Source of the DNA: CAYZEZ01 sp964477295 | Lineage (GTDB): Bacteria > Bacteroidota > Bacteroidia > Bacteroidales > SM23-62 | NCBI GenBank assembly: GCA_964477295.1 | Contig: CAYZEZ010000217.1 | Coordinates: 1-8,378 of the forward strand | DNA length: 8,378 bases | Reading direction: 5' to 3' | In this document: one piece after another, positions 6,801-8,378 of the stretch | Numbering within the stretch: position 1 is the stretch's first letter | Layout: each line of letters begins with the position of its first letter | Translations under genes and position numbers: made by a program | The notes under the pieces: generated by a model | What the model was told of the DNA's origin: nothing | The model's database searches: none | What the model saw: only the letters and a program-made list of their open reading frames with translations

Positions 6801-8285
6801 TTAATGGAGGTCAGAAGAATTAAAACTGGTAATATCGAGATCAACGCAAGGGAAATAGATATTGTTAAGTTCCTGGAAAACATTTCTCAACCATTTAGCA
6901 GCCTTGCCAGGCAGAAGAATATTGATTATGATTTTATTTCTGCCAGGAAATCTATTATGACTTATGCAGACACAGAGAAACTGGAAATAATTTTTTACAA
7001 TCTAGTCTCAAATGCCATCAAATACACCCCGGAACATGGCAGGATCAGCATTGAAATTTCATTGGTTGAATCGGATTTAGCCAGTCATGGATCTGTTGAG
7101 GAGGTAGCCATTGTCAAGCAAAAGGGGGACGCATATAATAAGTATGTATCAATCATTGTAAGCGATTCTGGCATCGGGATAGAGTGTGACCATCTAAAAG
7201 AAATATTCAAGAGATTTTACAAAACTCCTGATGAACTCAATAAATATTCATATGGTACAGGAATAGGATTATACCTTACAAAAGAATTGATTAAAGCACA
7301 CCGGGGATTGTTATTTGCCAGAAGCATACCGGGTCAGGGATCAGACTTCAAATGCCAGATCCCGTTCGGGAAGGATTACCTTAAAGAAAATGAGATATCC
7401 GAAAAAACCGGGAAATCATTCCTGGTTGCACAAGAAAACCTGAAAACAAATATTCTGGATGATTATTTTGAGAACAGCCTGGATGAGAAGCAGGCTCAAC
7501 ATTCATCCCTGAAAAAGATAATTACAGCTAAACCATTGATCCTGTTGGTAGACGATGATATTGAATTATGTGATTATATTTCAGATTACCTGGGCAACGA
7601 TTTTGAGGTAATGATTGCCGAAAATGGTGAAGAAGGCCTGGAAAAAGCAAGACAATATTTCCCGGACCTGATATTGTCAGATAACATGATGCCAATAATG
7701 GATGGATTCGAACTTTGCTCTGCTCTGAAGTCAGACCTCCAGACATCACATATACCTTTCATCCTGATTTCTGCCCGTACTGATGAAGAAGCAATGATCG
7801 AAGGCCTTGAAGTGGGGGCCGATGATTACATTGGCAAACCATTTGAACCGAAAATATTAGAAGCCAAAATAAAAACCATTATTGAGAACAGGCTAAAATT
7901 AAAAAAACTTTTCAGCTCAAGCCTCATTTCAGATTTAAGGAAAGTCACCACAAGTACGGTAGACAACAAGTTTCTGAAGCAATCGGTCGAAATTGTTGAA
8001 GATCACCTGATTGATTCCGGGTTTGGCGTACAGTCACTCGCTGAACAGCTGAATATCAGCCGTAGCCTTCTTCACAAAAAGCTGACAGCAATCGTAGGCC
8101 AGTCGGCGAATGATTTTATCATTTCAATTCGGTTAAAGCACTCGGCAGCGTTAATCCTGGAAGGAAATCAAAAAATATCCGAGATTGCCTACCAGGTAGG
8201 ATTCAATGATCCCAAGTATTTCACCAGGTGTTTCAAAAAACATTTTGGTAAAACGCCATCGGAGTATCTGCAGGAACAAATTTAG
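3894..8285 (+). CDS. Hybrid two-component system sensor/regulator (HTCS; propeller, kinase, receiver, AraC)
   Basis: From ATG 3894 this is 1463 residues, normal for an HTCS: one protein that senses a periplasmic glycan fragment and activates transcription of its locus. Residues 1-34 are a signal peptide with a basic start (KIRKKKYYAAR) and cleavage before QKR. Residues 40-700 hold about 14 Reg_prop repeats of the form ED..GNLWIGT..GLNR, fitting two seven-bladed propellers. A Y_Y_Y domain (757-829), a membrane helix (836-855) and a coiled-coil linker (859-914) follow. The kinase has SHEFRTPL with His923, N-box Asn1036 and Asn1040, DSGIGI with Asp1091, and GTGIGL near 1121-1126. The receiver has the acidic cluster Asp1220-1222, phospho-acceptor Asp1263 (SDNMMP), Ser1293 and Lys1315. 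An AraC-type DNA-binding domain with two helix-turn-helices occupies 1356-1463. All key residues are present. A TTG at 3861 would add 11 residues before the signal peptide, so I prefer the ATG. The terminator upstream implies its own promoter; the likely target is the adjacent arabinanase unit. Confidence 0.95.
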   Translation: MIFVNHKIRKKKYYAARQTISFVLIVFTLHGVTAQKRNFRFHYYTADQGLSQNYVDCILKDSRDYMWFGTRNGLNRFDAYSFTVFKKDPANENSISNNFVQALCEDKYGNIWIGTNEGLNAYHFEQDRFITYASEPRDNLPILHVSVNTIISDHEGDLWIGTDNGILKITLDRDGNKILSSKYFNAAQVPGSLSGNLVNCIYEDRHERIWAGTETGLNLYDRNSGSFIAFRNNPANPATLSSDEVMTIFEDRHDNLWVGTRYGLNRFDIHNELFERYFHIPNQMSSIAHNVISCLTEDLNGNLLVGTLGGLSIYNARENNFYNYTHDINSPHGINNDFISSILSDDQGNVWIGTERGGINRYNTFQNEFDYYVHIPGNDASLSHNSVNSILEDEKYLWIGTAGGGLNKLDKQTGAYKHFLSVPGDPNSLSSDFVTSLLRDSNGDLWIGTWGSGLNQLKAQNENIGRFDQYVNQPGNPTSLANNFVSSITKDRKGNLWIGTRGGLVMHQPGTGNFEYVFADNTGVQISLVGCLKFDNDGNLWIGTEEGLYKLTSKDSAPVSPGNCTITRYLKSDGTSGTLSGNYIISIYVDRKGIPWFGTYGDGFNKLITNPLTDTAYFVSYTRNEGLVNNIVYGILEDGTGNLWLSTDNGLSRFNPETEEFKNYSLSDGLLSNQFYWSSCFENNDGRMYFGGMKGLLAFQPESIIDREFRHNLSVTEFMIYNQHVEIGREYYDRIILDKPISKMGKIKLPHKIREFSFGFSALDYDQTDKIQYAYKLEGFDDDWNYVGPERRFVSYTNLKGGEYTLLINTALIEGNWSNDPLSIQIRIIPPIWAKGWFISVVVLILVITVAGYNWYRTYALKQRKKMLEILVKERTQQIEGQKEQLEMQNLEIIEQRDKLMELNKKVQEANRHQMRFFTHMSHEFRTPLTLIISPLEEITKEMIERGPLLNKLLLVKKNAKRLLHLVNQLMEVRRIKTGNIEINAREIDIVKFLENISQPFSSLARQKNIDYDFISARKSIMTYADTEKLEIIFYNLVSNAIKYTPEHGRISIEISLVESDLASHGSVEEVAIVKQKGDAYNKYVSIIVSDSGIGIECDHLKEIFKRFYKTPDELNKYSYGTGIGLYLTKELIKAHRGLLFARSIPGQGSDFKCQIPFGKDYLKENEISEKTGKSFLVAQENLKTNILDDYFENSLDEKQAQHSSLKKIITAKPLILLVDDDIELCDYISDYLGNDFEVMIAENGEEGLEKARQYFPDLILSDNMMPIMDGFELCSALKSDLQTSHIPFILISARTDEEAMIEGLEVGADDYIGKPFEPKILEAKIKTIIENRLKLKKLFSSSLISDLRKVTTSTVDNKFLKQSVEIVEDHLIDSGFGVQSLAEQLNISRSLLHKKLTAIVGQSANDFIISIRLKHSAALILEGNQKISEIAYQVGFNDPKYFTRCFKKHFGKTPSEYLQEQI

Positions 8286-8323
8286 CTCATCTGATAGTCC
8301 TCCATAATTACAGGATAATCCAC

Positions 8324-8333
8324 CACCCGGGTG
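8324..8333. repeat. GC-rich perfect palindrome CACCCGGGTG
   Basis: The ten bases are their own reverse complement and lie 38 bases past the HTCS stop codon, seven bases before a second, AT-rich palindrome. It could be a protein-binding site or chance. No run of T follows that would make it a terminator. Confidence 0.45.
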
Positions 8334-8339
8334 TCATTA

Positions 8340-8361
8340 AGTGTTAATTTTAATTAACACT
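8340..8361. repeat. 22-base AT-rich inverted repeat downstream of HTCS
   Basis: AGTGTTAATT at 8340-8349 and AATTAACACT at 8352-8361 are perfect reverse complements separated by TT. Ten paired bases with near-zero spacing look more like an operator for a dimeric regulator than an RNA hairpin. No T-tract follows on either strand, so a terminator is less likely but not excluded. It lies 55 bases after the HTCS stop, perhaps in the promoter region of the next gene beyond the window. Confidence 0.6.
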
Positions 8362-8378
8362 GAAACTTGATATAATTA

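Overview
The window looks like a carbohydrate-degradation locus from a member of the Bacteroidota. Three things point there: two secreted proteins end in type IX secretion (T9SS)-like C-terminal sorting domains, a very large hybrid two-component sensor (HTCS) with propeller, Y_Y_Y, kinase, receiver and AraC modules sits beside them, and lipoprotein sulfatases flank them. T9SS, HTCS and sulfatases together suggest an environmental or marine-type lineage (for example Marinilabiliales-like) rather than a typical gut Bacteroides. That placement is an inference from gene content only.

Layout. Bases 1-505 (minus strand) hold the N-terminal 168 codons of a lipoprotein S1-type sulfatase that runs off the left edge. 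Just upstream of it on the same strand, 543-753 holds a decayed remnant of a second lipoprotein sulfatase: signal peptide, lipobox and the metal-binding PNI..ADDLG segment, then a stop codon and a short open stretch in another frame. The 271 bases from 754 to 1024 separate this minus-strand unit from a plus-strand unit and contain a short tandem repeat and a strong ribosome binding site. The plus-strand unit is a secreted GH43 arabinanase with a ricin-type lectin domain and a T9SS tail (1025-2725), followed after 27 bases by a secreted LamG-domain protein (2753-3730). A clear intrinsic terminator (3771-3805) ends it. The HTCS gene (3894-8285) follows with its own start, and the last 90 bases contain two adjacent perfect palindromes.

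Working model (inference). The arabinanase is exported and anchored or released through T9SS and cuts alpha-1,5-arabinan. The LamG protein probably binds glycan at the cell surface. The HTCS senses a breakdown product in the periplasm through its 14-repeat propeller and switches on the locus through its AraC domain. No SusC/SusD pair lies in the window. Neighbouring sulfatases raise the possibility of a sulfated arabinose-containing glycan, but they are divergently transcribed and may belong to a different locus. The families here are all known. The most unusual items are the sulfatase remnant, the LamG tail lacking the usual YPNP-type motif, and the palindrome pair after the HTCS.
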